Positions 1 to 10,184 of a stretch of DNA of 64,000 nt are shown here, one piece after another. This DNA is from Blasia pusilla. Its lineage: Eukaryota > Marchantiophyta > Marchantiopsida > Blasiales. Below the pieces are notes generated by a model. It worked only from the letters and a program-made list of their open reading frames with translations. It did not search any database and had not been told where the DNA came from. Position 1 is the stretch's first letter. Each line of letters opens with the position of its first letter. Where the stretch lies: the NCBI GenBank assembly GCA_050084515.1, contig CM114274.1, positions 19,654,001-19,718,000 of the forward strand, written 5' to 3'. The position numbers and the translations under genes were made by a program.

Positions 1-530
1 TCTATTCAATTCGGGCTTCAATTTGAACCTTCTTAGAGTTTTCAATTACAAGGATTCATAGATGCTGATTGGGCAGGAAGCGTGTCGGATCGATACTCCA
101 TATCTGGTTATTCATTTACTTTGGGAAGCGCAACTATAAGTTGGGCTTCAAAGAAGCAACCTACACTTGCTTTATCTTCAACAGAGGCTGAGTATAGAGG
201 AGCAACCAATGTAGCATGTGAGGCGGTGTGGCTTCATTGATTACTTGTTGAGATTGGTGTTAGTAACTTAGGACCTAGTGTAATATATGCATACAATATT
301 AGTAGCATCAGCTTGATAATAACCATGTGTTTCATGCTCGTACAAAGCATGTTGAGATGAACTATCATTTTATAAGAGAGAAAAGTGCTTGCAGGAGAAA
401 TTGATCTTGTGTATATAGGGACAGATCAGCAAATTGCTCACATCTTTAGAAAGGCATTGTCTAGAGATAAGTTTGAGATGTTTAGAAAGGATTTAGGCGT
501 TAGAGATATCGATATGAGCTTGAGGGGGAG
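1..530 (+). pseudogene. Ty1/copia pol, RNase H and C-terminal tail (3' end of an element cut by the window edge)
   Basis: Ribonuclease H end of a copia polyprotein, which would remove template RNA during reverse transcription in the cytoplasmic particle. From about base 50 the frame reads DADWAGSVSDR, then SGYSFTLGSATISWASKKQ and LALSSTEAEYRGA, the usual copia RNase H signatures with D, E and D residues. A TGA interrupts the frame near 238, where the second copy at 7.7 kb has an open codon, and a small deletion near 310 shifts the frame. The tail IDLVYIGTDQQIAHIFRKAL matches the same tail at 7.87 kb. The purine-rich tract at 521-530 precedes the LTR. Family assignment is firm; the copy is dead. 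Confidence 0.9.
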
Positions 531-775
531 TATTGAAGATTGAGTTCTGATCAAGCTCATGAGACATCGAATCGCTTCATTTAGCACTCACACAGTAGGG
601 AAGCTTAATCTTGGTTAGTCGTTAACACGATTATCTTAACTAGGTTAGTTAATCTTGATTAGACTAACTCGAGACTATGGTTAAGGATAAGATTAAGGTT
701 GCTTGTACATACCCTATATAATTGAGAAAAGGACCAGCCTCCACTAATTCTTTCATTGCTAATTTCGTTCTCCAT

Positions 776-777
<2 letters not shown>
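531..777 (+). mobile_element. Copia 3' LTR (first part), with TATA region
   Basis: It starts directly after the polypurine tract TGAGGGGGAG with TATTGAAGATTG (TG expected, TA seen). It aligns by eye with 7996-8250, sharing GGTTAGTTAATC, CTCGAGACTATGGTTAAG and TACCCTATATAATTGAG; the last looks like the LTR TATA box (about 709-725). The LTR is interrupted after CTCCATGGTGT by a long microsatellite, so its true 3' end is not clear. Confidence 0.8.
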
Positions 778-857
<80 letters not shown>

Positions 858-877
858 TGTGTGTGTGAGTGTGTGAG

Positions 878-961
<84 letters not shown>
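778..961. repeat. Compound microsatellite (GT)n / (GA)n
   Basis: About 60 bp of GT dinucleotides, then GA and mixed GT/GA, then about 75 bp of pure GA. The related LTR at 8243-8265 has only TGGTGTTGTGTGAATGTGAGAG here, so the array appears to have grown from that seed. Open frames across it are low-complexity artefacts. Confidence 0.95.
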
Positions 962-964
<3 letters not shown>

Positions 965-2158
965 GCAGTGTCGAGGCGATCACTTCTTCGTAATAGCGGA
1001 CCCCAAAATTCTTAACTATAAAATTCTTATAAACTATTTTACGCTTGTATACGAGGAAGATAACACAACTAGTATTAAACCCTACTTGAACAGGCCTATT
1101 GACGTCCATGGATTGTTATATAAGGACATACAAAGTACAATCCAATGCCTTCCATACGTGACGATAGGAAGGATAATCAAAGTTGGAGATTGAATGACCT
1201 GGTTCATGAACGCCTCCCCAAAGTTATATACTAAATAGCGAATGAACCAGTGCCTATCTACAAAAAGTATCTTGACATGGTATGGATTAAGGAAAGGAAA
1301 GTCGGGCACAACTCGTGCTCCACCCCTATCCATGCTTGACAAACATTCTCTCCTCTCCTCAATAATGGGTTTTGGCGGAGTTATTCTCCCAAGAGGGGTA
1401 ATCCATTCTCATTGGGGAAGTAACAAGCCAAAACATTCACTATTTTAGTATGACTAAACTCCTCTAAGGTTACAAACCTCTCATCTCCACACATACACCA
1501 CACTCTAGAAATCTCTCGAAGAATAGACCATAGTCAAGTTACTCTCCCAAGAAGAGAGATCCACTCTCATTGGAAGAGCAAGCAATCCCAAAGTCATACA
1601 CTCAAGAGTGACACGAAAGACTCAAGATGTGGAATAGAAGGTGATGAACCCTTGAAGGTCCCTCCTCTTTATATACTCACAAGAGATCCACAAGAGTACG
1701 AAATAGAGCTAATCTTATCATGTGCCACATGGCTTCCTCTCAAGGATTAGCCAATCACATTTTGACACAAGTAGATTTCCTCTTGTCTCTTCCAAAATAT
1801 CCTCTTTTACCCACTTGATATTTTCCAAATTACCCCAACTAACCTAGCCACCAACCAAGCCTACTTTTGCTTTTCATTAAAACACCAACCTCACTACTTT
1901 ACTTTTATAAAGTCATCTTTTATTTATTATCTCTTTTCTAAAGTTGGGCCCGCATAAAAGAGGCACCATAAAGAGGTTTAAACATGGGGATTTCCTTTTC
2001 CTAAGCTAATTTACTTAATACTAATAAAACTCTATCTAACACTTAACGAGGAAGGAGTTTACACACTGGCTGATTTTACTATACGACAACGCTTCCAGTA
2101 CGGTAAGGAACTCTGGTATCCCTCGACAACGAACGCAGACAACAAGTCAGGAAATAAA
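962..2158. other. Non-coding stretch, possibly part of an unidentified LTR
   Basis: No convincing coding region. Bases 1375-1431 and 1533-1588 are an imperfect direct duplication (shared words ACTCTCCCAAGA or TTCTCCCAAGA, ATCCA, TCTCATTGG, AAGCAA). A CTCTTTATATACTC box lies at about 1664-1678. Short A/T-rich text follows to 2040. The look is that of an LTR or leader, but no boundaries were found. Confidence 0.4.
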
Positions 2159-2289
2159 ATGTTGAAAAAACTGTCTGGCTCGCTGTAGGATCTGATCCCG
2201 CTCTCTAGCATCCACTGTGCTCGCAATGCTGCTTGCCAGACGTAGGTGTTCCAAGACCACTCCATCATCGTGAATGTCTCGGCCACCTA

Positions 2290-3310
2290 TCGCCTCCTCA
2301 CCGGCCTCTAAGGACTCTCCATCAGACCTCGCCATTGAAGTCTCAGCAATCTAGCTCAGATTACAGCCAACAAGCCCAAATAGGCTGACGCATGCCCTCC
2401 TGGCATCAACTCCTCATCACTCTCACCATGCCAACGAGCTCCAATCGTATCTCGCTGACTCGGGCATGAGTTACGGCTCAAACCATCTGCATCCTGGTTG
2501 AGCATCCCAAGTCTATGCACCACATGGAAGTCATACTCCTGCAACAAAAGAGCCCATCTTGCAAGCTTCCTTGTAAGCTTTTCGGACTTCATCAACCACT
2601 TAAGTGGCTGATGATTAGTAATGATGGTAAATGGATTGCCGAATAGATAAAATCTGAAATGTGCAACAGCCCATACTGTAGCCAAGCACTCACCCTCATA
2701 TGAGCTATACTTCACCTCTGTAGCATTGTTCGAGCACTAGCATAAGCCACCACGAACTCTCTACCATCATCGTCATGATAGGTGAGCACGGCTCCAAGCC
2801 CCAACATGCTCCAATCGATATGCAACTGGAAAAGACGCCCCCTAATCGGTTTCCTCAATATGGGCGTGGATGTCAATCTGTCCTTGAGCATGTGAAATGC
2901 TCTCTCTTGCTCATCCCCCCAATGCCACTCTTGATCCACCTTGGTCATCAAGGTTAGCGGCTTCGCAATCGAACTGAAACCCTTGACGTATCGTTGATAG
3001 AAGTTCGCCAATCCCATGAATGCATGAACTCGACTCACATTTGTAGGGCGTGGAATTCGTGAAATAGCCTCAACGTTGTCTCTTGCCATGGTATATCGTA
3101 TGACCCAAGTACTCAATCTGGTCATAGAAGAACTTGCACTTGCCTGGATGTAGCTTCAGCCCATATAACTACAATGGTCGAAACACCTCATCTGGATGTC
3201 GATCATGCTCCTCAACCGTGGCGCTAAAGATTACGATGTCATCAATATAACACCTAGCAAAACCTAGACCTGCCAAGATCCTATCCATCGTGACATCGAC
3301 AACCAAACCA
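2290..3310 (-). pseudogene. E1 reverse transcriptase (C-terminal half) and RNase H
   Basis: Minus-strand Ty3 pol. It starts at the catalytic loop CYIDDIVIFSA (near 3240), which is intact here. It continues with LHPGKCKFFYDQIEYLG, the connection segment (FMGLANFYQRYVKGFSSIAK) and RNase H (GAVLTYHDDDGREFVVAYAS, then YSSYEGECLATVWA and DHQPLKWLM-type sequence, here NHQPLKWLM). It ends in NQDADGLSRN. Stops and a frameshift lie near 3120-3170 and 2715. The D of the RNase H motif DHQPLKW is N in this copy. The N-terminal palm and fingers are deleted at about 3310. Confidence 0.9.
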
Positions 3311-3329
3311 AAAATTGCAAAATGAATTG

Positions 3330-3900
3330 TCTGCAAGACCCACCGTCCTATTTCTGACGGTGGAAGAACATCATTTGACGGCAGTAACCGCAACTTGACG
3401 GGTGGGCGCAACGACGGACCTATGGACGTAAGGTCGGCCGGTGTGTCAGCCCGTGCGCACGGCGTGCAGCAGGTGTGCAAAGGGGACGCAAAGACCGTGA
3501 GCTCGCGGGAACAAGCCGGCCGTGGGGTTGCGACCGTGGTCGTAGGGAGGCGCCGCAGTCGGGCGGCGGCACTCAGGAGTTTGTCGGCGGGATCGTCTGG
3601 CAGCAACCGCGGGTCGGCGGCAGCAGCCGCGGGTAGGCTGGCTTGGCGCTACAAAATCGGGAGTGCAGCCGCAATCGGCGGAGCCACAAGGTCGGCGGCC
3701 CGGAGTCGGCAGTCCCAAGGTCAGCGGCCCGTCGGTGGAGCTCGACGACGGCAAGGTAGAGCTCGACGGCGGTAGGGTGGCGGCCGGCGGGCCCGAACAG
3801 GCACCAACGGCTGCTCGCGGAGGCAGTGTGCGTCAGCTACGCGATAAGGTCGGCGGCAACGCGGAGCAGGTCAGCCCCCAAGGGGCGGCGTCGTTCCTCC
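3330..3900. other. GC-rich block inside E1
   Basis: A sharply GC-rich stretch with many GGCGGC and GTCGGC words, flanked by A/T-rich sequence. It joins the broken reverse transcriptase to the E1 leader. A perfect 8-bp inverted repeat CCACCGTC/GACGGTGG (3340-3347, 3356-3363) sits at its edge. Open frames run through it on both strands, as expected from the composition, and none resembles a known protein. It may be a divergent form of the GC-rich leader segment of E2 (23.4-23.6 kb). Confidence 0.5.
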
Positions 3901-4671
3901 TTTTTGACTTATTGCTAGAATACCCTCTGGAAAACTGGGTCCCAACTAAATTTGCTTAACTTGATTACCCCCTTGTCTAACATTGCTCTAATTTAATTAT
4001 TTCTCCACAAATTTCTCCTAAACTTGAGGGTCAGTACTCCCAAACATAAATTTTCACTCCACCTCTACCTCAAAGGTCATGTGCCCTTGTCTGATCCCCT
4101 AAGATAACAACGATTTTTATTTTTCTACCCATTAACAAGGATTTTTATCCAAGGGTTTTGGAAGTTTCACTCACACCTTGGAACGGTGGCTATGGCAGCC
4201 CAACAAAAAATGATCATAAATACGTGCTCCAATCTCCAAATCGTGCACTGTTTCTTCTCTAGCGTGCACAACTTCCCGATCTACAACCTCGTCAAATTGG
4301 TTTCTCCATTCTATCTCCCACCAAAACCAGACAGGGATTGTTGTGCAACCCAACGTCTCTTTCTCCTACGTAAATTTGGCAGCGCTTTCGCGCTGATTTC
4401 TCCCAAAAAAAAATCGAAAACCTACCTCAAAACAACCAGAAAGCTACATGGTGCTCCCGAGAGCACCAGCATGGAGAAATCTACCCCAATACTCAATTCC
4501 TATCGAAAATTGGGCAGCGCTTCCGGGTGCCACTCTCCTGTACAAAAATCAACAAAAAAAAATAGCAAACTGGCACGGCTCTTGCTCCGGTGAGCACTCC
4601 CATGATCCATGAAGCAAGGGAAATGGTCCTATAACCTACACAAAACACTCAGCAACCAGTGAGCTCCCCCA
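3901..4671 (-). other. E1 leader region and primer-binding site
   Basis: Reads as the counterpart of 23690-24156 in E2 and 51849-52330 in E3; shared words include ATGGTGCTCCC, GAGCACCAGCATG, AATTGGGCAGC, CTTGCTCCG and GAGCACTCCCATGA. The primer-binding segment, on the minus strand, begins TGGGGGAGCTC at 4671. The stretch is non-coding. Confidence 0.75.
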
Positions 4672-5115
4672 GGAAGCTCTTTCACTCACTCATTCTCTCT
4701 TTATAAAATAAGATCCAATCTCTCTCAACACCATAGCTCTCAAATGTGTGCACTCTCACATATCTCTCAATGTCAAACCAAACCCACTCTCCTAATGAGA
4801 GGCTTGGGTTATCCTCACAAGGCAAAGGACCATAGCTCCGCCACCTTATACCAAGAGGTTCAACAAAGAGAGAATGAGCTCTCAAGCTCTATATCTTGGA
4901 GGAATATTCCATTCCCTCTCCCAAGCCCTCTCAACGGTACCCTTTGCTCGCAAGTCACCTCCTTGGCTCTTGACCTGCTGTAGCGGGTCGAGGGCCACCT
5001 CCCAAAGTGGAAAGGAAACTATGCTCTAAATGGAAATATTCCTGAAATAGTAAGTTTCTCAAAATGGCTCCAAATGAGCCGAAACAAAGGGAAAACTTGC
5101 TCTCTCAAGTTACCC
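4672..5115 (-). mobile_element. E1 5' LTR (truncated)
   Basis: Matches the LTRs at 24157-24704 and (inverted) 51303-51848: GAGAGGCTTGGGTT, CATAGCTCCGCC, AAGAGGTTCAACAAAGAGAG, GGCTCCAAATGAGCC. It stops at about 5115 before reaching the terminal TGTCAC. Confidence 0.85.
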
Positions 5116-5159
5116 GCTATTCAAACAACTATATGGTCAACTATATATGGCCAACAAGT

Positions 5160-5442
5160 CACATATCTAAATGTGTCCTATGAAAAAATTAGATATATGA
5201 ATCTTCAAAGATTGCATAGTCTTTCATCATCTAATCTAGTAATATGACTTCCTAAATTAGGGAGTCCTTCTATGTTAGACGTATGTCTAACTTGCCAATT
5301 TGGAAAATAAGCTATATTTCCATTTCCAAAGCAAGGTAGAAGAGCATCCAAGATATTGGAATTGATTCATAGTGATGTGTGGACATCATCACAACATAGC
5401 TTTAGTGGTTGCCAGTACTTTGTTTCATTTATTGGTAACTTC

Positions 5443-5531
<89 letters not shown>

Positions 5532-6130
5532 GTATACTTTTTGAAAGCCAAGCCCGAAGTATTCTCAATATTCCAAACATTCAAAGTTCTAGTAGAGAAG
5601 GAGACTGGAGAACACATTCTCAAATTACGTTGTGATGGAGGAGGAGAGTATCTTTAAACAGAGTTTGATGGCTACTTAGGTCACAATGGCATCCAACGTC
5701 AAGTGAATCTCATTACACTCCATAATAAAATGGAGTGGCTGAGAGGAAGAATCGACATATTACTGAGGCGGCATGATCTATGCTGGATGAGAAGAACATG
5801 TCTAAAGTGTATTGGGCGGAGGCTGTAACATATGGAGTCTTCTTAATCAACTAAACTCCAATAGCATGAGTTCATGATATGACTCTATTTGAAGTCTTCA
5901 TAAGATATAAACTTGATTTTTCCTTCTTGAAAGTATTTGGTTGTATTTGTTTTGCTCATGTTCCTTCTGAGACACGTCATAAATTAGACCCCATGTTTGA
6001 AAGATGTATCTTCATTGGCTAGGTTGATGGAACTAAGGGGTATAAGTGCTACATTCCATCCTCTAGGTAGCTTATTATTAGTCGAGATATTATCTTTGAT
6101 GAGCTAAAGTCATGGTATGCTCCATCTGAG
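5160..6130 (+). pseudogene. Copia GAG-pre-integrase and integrase
   Basis: Integrase would insert the cDNA into the genome. Seen: RLHSLSSSNLVI, CLTCQFGK (zinc-binding pre-integrase end), [18 protein letters not shown] with the first catalytic D, then [12 protein letters not shown] and LRCDGGGEYL with the second D. The segment for the third acidic residue is shifted, but WNGVAER-like and GFPxxWAEA-like remnants can be followed to about 5830. The later part includes SETRHKLDPMFERCIFIG. A (TA)n array has expanded inside the frame at 5450-5529. Several stops. Confidence 0.82.
5450..5529. repeat. (TA)n microsatellite inside copia integrase
   Basis: About 80 bp of pure TA in the codons between the first catalytic D and WVYFLKAK. 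The inverted relative at about 35128-35140 has only CTCGAGATATATATGGGTATA (minus-strand reading), so the array is a local expansion of a short TA seed. Confidence 0.95.
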
Positions 6131-6439
6131 CCTATTCCACCTCTAAACTTGTCTGTTGAGGGGAAGAATATCACTGTAAACCAACAAACATTGCCTTCAA
6201 ATTCCCCAAGTACTAGTGCAGGATTAGGAGAGGTCCTAGATTCATCAGTTAGATGTGTGAGTCCATAGATGGAAAGAGTACGTATTCAATTTTTTGACAC
6301 TATTCAGAGAATGAGTCAAGTATCAGAGGCATCTACCTTTGAGCAACAACCTCGTATATCAAGTAGAGTCACACATCATGTTCATAGATTCATAAATGAA
6401 GGTTTCCTTGCAACACATCATGCATATATGATGAGTACC

Positions 6440-7110
6440 TTTTAGAACAGGAGCTGAGTTATTTTAAAGAAGGTGCAAGTAAAATCGAATGGATTGAAGT
6501 TATGGAGGAAGAGCTTGTTGCATTAAGATATCAACATACCTCAAAGTTGGTTGATATACCTTCTGGTAAGGAAGTTATTTGTTGCAAATGCGTTTACAAA
6601 ATCAAATGCAATCAAGATGGTATAGTTAACATATACAAAGCGAGATTGGTGGCTAAGGGTTGTGCACAACGATATGGCATTGATTATGAGGAAACTTTTA
6701 GCCGTGTTGCAAAGATGGAGATTATAAAAATAGTGGTTGCAATTGCAATAAGTAAGAAGTGGAGATTATATCACATGGACATCAAGAATGCCTTCTTGAA
6801 TGTAGATCTATATGAGGAGGTATATATGACTCAACCACTTGGATATGAGCATCCCGAGTTTTCATTTCAAGTATGGAGGTTGAAGAAAGCTCTATACGGG
6901 CTCAAACAAGCTCCAAGAGCTTGGTATGGCAAGATTACATAGGTCCTACAAGAGTTGGGGATTTAGGGTATGTGATTCCGACTCCTCATTATATGTTTTG
7001 AGAGGACAAGATCATACGATTATTATTATGTTGTATGTTGACTATCTCTTGATTATTGGGAGTATTGAAGAAATGGTACAATAAATCACGCAGAAGTTAC
7101 AAGCACAAAT
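6440..7110 (+). pseudogene. Copia reverse transcriptase (palm and fingers)
   Basis: RNA-dependent DNA polymerase of the copia element. The clear open part, 6502-6942, reads YKARLVAKGCAQRYGIDYEE, then HMDIKNAFLNVDLYEEVYM with the first catalytic D, then LYGLKQAPRAWYGK. A stop after GKIT and a frameshift follow. The catalytic loop is found in another frame at 7034-7045 as YVDY; the family has YVDD, so the second aspartate is replaced. The enzyme cannot be active. Confidence 0.92.
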
Positions 7111-7114
7111 TGAT

Positions 7115-7990
7115 ATGAAGAACTTGGGAGAACTCAAGTACTTTCTTGGTGTTGAATTTATCAAGGTTGGAAAGAGCATGTGGTTATTACAACGACAATA
7201 TGCTCTTCACATGCTTTCAAAATATGATATGACGGCTTGTAAGCCAATCTCTATACCGTTGGAACAGAGTATGAAGCTAAGAGTGGATGAAGGAGAGTTT
7301 CTTGCAGATTCTAATATGTACAGGCGCATGATTGAAAGTTTGATCTATCTTACTATAACCAGGCTAGATTTGAGCTATCCAGTTGGCCTAGTGAGCCAAT
7401 TTATGCAAGCATCTCGAAAACCTCACCTTGATGTTGTAAGGAGGATTATGCGGTATGTGAAATTCTTTGTTCAATTTGAGCTTCAATTTGAACCTTTTCT
7501 GAGTTTACAATTATAGGGATTCATAGATGCTGATTGGGCAGGAAGTGTGTCTGATCGACACTCCACATGTGGTTATTCATTTACTTTGGGAAGCGCATCT
7601 ATAAGTTGGGCTTCAAAGAAGCAACCTACACTTGCTTTATCTTCAACAAAGACTGAGTACAAAGGAGCAACCAATGCACCATGTGAGGCGATGTGGCTTT
7701 ATCGATTGCTTATTGAGATTGGTGTTAGTAACTTAGGACCTAGTGTAATATATACAGACAATATTAGTAGCATCAAGTTTGCTAATAACCTTGTGTTTCA
7801 TGCTCGTACAAAATATGTTGAGGTGCACTATCATTTTATCAGACAGAAAGTGCTTGCATGAGAAATTGATCTTGTGTCTATAGGTACAAATCAACAAACT
7901 ACTTACATCTTTATAAAGGCATTGTCTAGAGATAAGTTTGAGATGTTTAGAAATGATTTAGACGTTAGAGATATCGATATGAGCTTGAGG
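7115..7990 (+). pseudogene. Copia reverse transcriptase connection and RNase H
   Basis: Begins MKNLGELKYFLGVEF and continues through YRRMIESLIYLTITRLDLSY and ASRKPHLDVVRRIMRYVK, the usual link to RNase H. A TAG at about 7514 breaks the frame. RNase H then reads DADWAGSVSDR, CGYSFTLGSASISWASKKQ, LALSSTKTEYKGA (catalytic E of TEAEY replaced by K) and SVIYTDNISSIKFA. The tail ends DIDMSLRGGIED just before the LTR. Nearly the same as 1-530 but with different lesions. Confidence 0.9.
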
Positions 7991-7995
7991 GGGGG

Positions 7996-8250
7996 TATTG
8001 AAGATTGAATTATAGTCAAGCTTATCATACACCTCAACTGCTATATTTGGTACTCACACGAAGTAGGGAAGCTTAATCTTGGTTAGTCAGTTAAGCGAGA
8101 TTATCTCAACTATGGTTAGTTAATCACAATTAGTCTAACTCGAGACTATGGTTAAGATTAGGATTAGGGTTGCTTGTACATACCCTATATAATTGAGAAG
8201 GGGACCAACCTCTTATTATTCTCTGATTGCAAATTTCGTTCTCTATGGTG
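7996..8250 (+). mobile_element. Copia 3' LTR, second copy
   Basis: Starts TATTGAAGATTG after GAGGGGGGG. Homologous to 531-777, including the TACCCTATATAATTGAG promoter-like box at about 8190-8206. The junction with the chromodomain Ty3 element lies between 8250 and 8300. Confidence 0.82.
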
Positions 8251-8299
8251 TTGTGTGAATGTGAGAGCCGTTTCCCACCAATTATGCTTCTTTAGCAGT

Positions 8300-8962
8300 T
8301 TTTTACATAAAAAATCGGGTGAACTCCTAGAAAGGGGTTATATCCAAACCAGCAAGTCACCTTATGGAGTGCCCGTTCTTTTTGTGAAGAAGAAGGATGG
8401 AACGTTGAGACTTTGTGTTGATTACCGCGCGTTGAATAAAGTGACGGTAAGGAAAAAATATCCTCTTCCAAGGATGGATGACCTCTTCGATTAATTATCA
8501 GGTGCCAAGTATTTCAGTAGGATTGACCTCAAATCAAGATATTATGAGATTCGGATTGTAGAAGCGGATGTGGAGAAGACTGTGTGAAGGAAAAGATACG
8601 GTTTGTTCGAGTTTGTGGTAATGCCTTTTGGTCTTTGTAACGCGCCTGCAACGTTCACCACGTTGATGAACTCCATCTTTCATAAGGTGACGGATGAGAA
8701 TGTGATCATCTACATATATGACATAGTCATCTATTCAAAAATACTAGAGGAGCACGCTTGAAATTTGAAGACGGTGTTTGAGAAACTCAGGGCAAACAAG
8801 TTGTATGCGAATGCGGACAAGAGTGAGTTCGGTTTGACAAAGATCAAGTTCTTCGAGCATGTGGTTAGTGCACTTGGAGTGATTCTAGACACGGAGAAGG
8901 TAAGCGAAATTTCCGAATGGGGAGTGCCTTCCAGTGGGAAGGGGATGAGGAGGTTCATCTGA
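8300..8962 (+). pseudogene. G1 reverse transcriptase
   Basis: Ty3-type reverse transcriptase. Seen in order: [61 protein letters not shown] (first catalytic D), [17 protein letters not shown], and the catalytic loop at 8711-8722 reading YIYD where the family has YLDD or YVDD. The first aspartate of the pair is therefore a tyrosine. Stops occur at about 8494, 8586 and 8760. The thumb (LYANADKSEFGLTKIKFFEH) is readable. Confidence 0.93.
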
Positions 8963-9510
8963 GCGGTCTAGTTTTACTAGACATACGTGAAGAACTTTTT
9001 GGGAATAGTGAAACCTCTCACAAATTGGACCGCCAAGTTTTCCAACACAACATGGACTGAGGAAGTGGTTAAGGCATTCAACCAAATCAAAGAGATCCTC
9101 TCGTAGGAACCAATTATGAAGTGAGTTCGACCAAGTGCTCGAGGTGCACACCGATGCTAGTGATTTCACGATTGCAGAATGTTGGTGCAAAAAGGGAGAC
9201 CTGTAGCATACGAGAGCAAGAAGCTTAAAGACACCGAAAGGAGATGGCCCACTCTAGAAATAGTTGTTCGTGGTGGTTCATTGTTTGATAAAGTGGCGTC
9301 ACTATTCGAGACTTCACAAGACTCAAGTATTCACCCATAATATTTCGCTCAAGTATTTTGAGACCAGATTGCGTAAACACCGAAGCAACCGATGGCATGA
9401 TACCTTAGTGTTCTTTGAATGTGAAGCTAATCCACAAGTCGGGGAAAGACATTGTCTTTCCCCGGCTTGTGGATTAGCTCCACATTCATTCCAGATGCGT
9501 TAAGTCGCAG
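8963..9510 (+). pseudogene. G1 connection and RNase H
   Basis: Ty3 RNase H with heavy damage. EVHTDASDFTIA, KLKDTERRWPT-like and LKYFETRLRKHRSNRWHDTL pieces lie in different frames. The C-terminal tether (normally LIHKPGKDN followed by PDALSRR) is disrupted by an inverted duplication at 9417-9487; IPDALSRRDEHM resumes at about 9488. Confidence 0.85.
9417..9487. repeat. 34-bp inverted duplication with 3-bp spacer
   Basis: Arm 1 is 9417-9450 and arm 2 is 9454-9487. They are reverse complements with two mismatches, separated by ATT. Both arms encode the same RNase H tether segment (arm 2 on the opposite strand reads NVELIHKPGKD), so this is a local template-switch type duplication, not a regulatory hairpin. 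Confidence 0.95.
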
Positions 9511-10184
9511 GGATGAGCATATGCCATCGACAACACAAGTCTTGAGAGCAATGTTCCCTAATGAAACACACATGGAGAGAAGGATTCGTGAAGGATGCAT
9601 AAAGGATGCGCAAGCGAGTGAGTATCTAAGGAAGTTGAAGCGGGGCGAGAAGGTGGCCAATCTAAGTTTGAGGCATGGTTTGCTAAGGTTTAAGCAGAGC
9701 AGGATCTATGTGGGCCAAGGCAAGCTACTGACCAAAGTGTTTGTGGAATGCCATGATGGACCTTTGGCATGACACAAAGGAGAGAAATCCATTTTTGTTG
9801 TTTTGGCGAAGAGGTTCTTTTGGACCAACATGAAGGAGGATGTTGCTCAATATGTGAAGACCTGCGTGACCTGTCAGACAAACAAAGTTTCTTATGCAAA
9901 GAAGTAAGGGTTATTTTGTCCCTTGCCGATCCCGGAGGGACCCTTGCAAAGCATTAGCATGGATTTCATTACGAGTCTTCCGAAATCTGAGAGATACAAT
10001 GCTATACTTGTGATAGTTGACCGGTTTAGCAAGTTAGGGAGGTTTATGTCGATGAGAGATTCTATGATGGCCTATACAACTTCCCTAATGTTCTTAGATA
10101 GTTCTTGGCGAGCTCATGGATTGCCTAGGAGCATTGTGTCTGATCGAGATCCAAAGTTTACTAATGCCTTTTGGGAATATCTAT
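9511..10184 (+). pseudogene. G1 integrase, N-terminal and first half of the core
   Basis: Integrase with an HHCC zinc-binding start (VECHDGPLA, then CVTCQTNKVSYAKK) and the DDE core: SISMDFITSLPKS (first D) and IVSDRDPKFTNAFWEYL (second D). Stops at about 9771 and 9905. The frame ends at the insertion point 10184; the third acidic residue would lie after 31762. Confidence 0.93.

Larger units (their letters stand above)
2159..5115 (-). mobile_element. E1: deleted copy of the methyltransferase/PHD Ty3 family
   Basis: On the minus strand: an LTR (5115 to 4672), primer-site region, leader (about 4660 to 3900), a GC-rich block, then the second half of reverse transcriptase and RNase H (about 3310 to 2290). 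The linker after RNase H breaks off near 2160. Gag, protease, methyltransferase, integrase and PHD finger are missing. Leader and LTR are clearly the same family as E2 (14.8-24.7 kb) and E3 (51.3-59.7 kb). The outer ~100 bp of the LTR is lost at the junction with the copia element at 5115. Confidence 0.85.
5116..8250 (+). mobile_element. Ty1/copia element, second copy, 5'-truncated
   Basis: Plus-strand copia: end of the GAG-pre-integrase domain, integrase, reverse transcriptase, RNase H, polypurine tract (7985-7995) and an LTR start (7996). Gag, protease and the 5' LTR are absent, lost at the junction with E1 near 5115. It is close to the 3' fragment at 1-777 and to the inverted fragment at 33.7-35.2 kb. 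Many stops and frameshifts show it is inactive. Confidence 0.88.
8290..10184 (+). mobile_element. G1: chromodomain-type Ty3/gypsy element, first part
   Basis: Plus-strand pol from the fingers of reverse transcriptase to the middle of the integrase core. It stops abruptly in the sequence for FWEYL at 10184 and resumes at 31762 with the next residues (RRLRIKLRFSTAFHPQTDGQ), so a 21.6-kb insertion splits it. Gag, protease and 5' LTR are missing at the copia junction. All domains carry stops. Confidence 0.92.

Noticed and set aside
756-1193. Open frame of alternating C/V and R/E residues
   Set aside because: It is the translation of the (GT)n(GA)n array, not a gene; the same applies to the L/S and R/E frames over the CT arrays at 11.9, 26.8 and 35.6 kb and the Y/I frames at 5.45 kb.
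3395-3959. Long overlapping frames on both strands in the GC-rich block
   Set aside because: High GC removes stop codons by chance; no domain, and the frames start inside a deleted retroelement.
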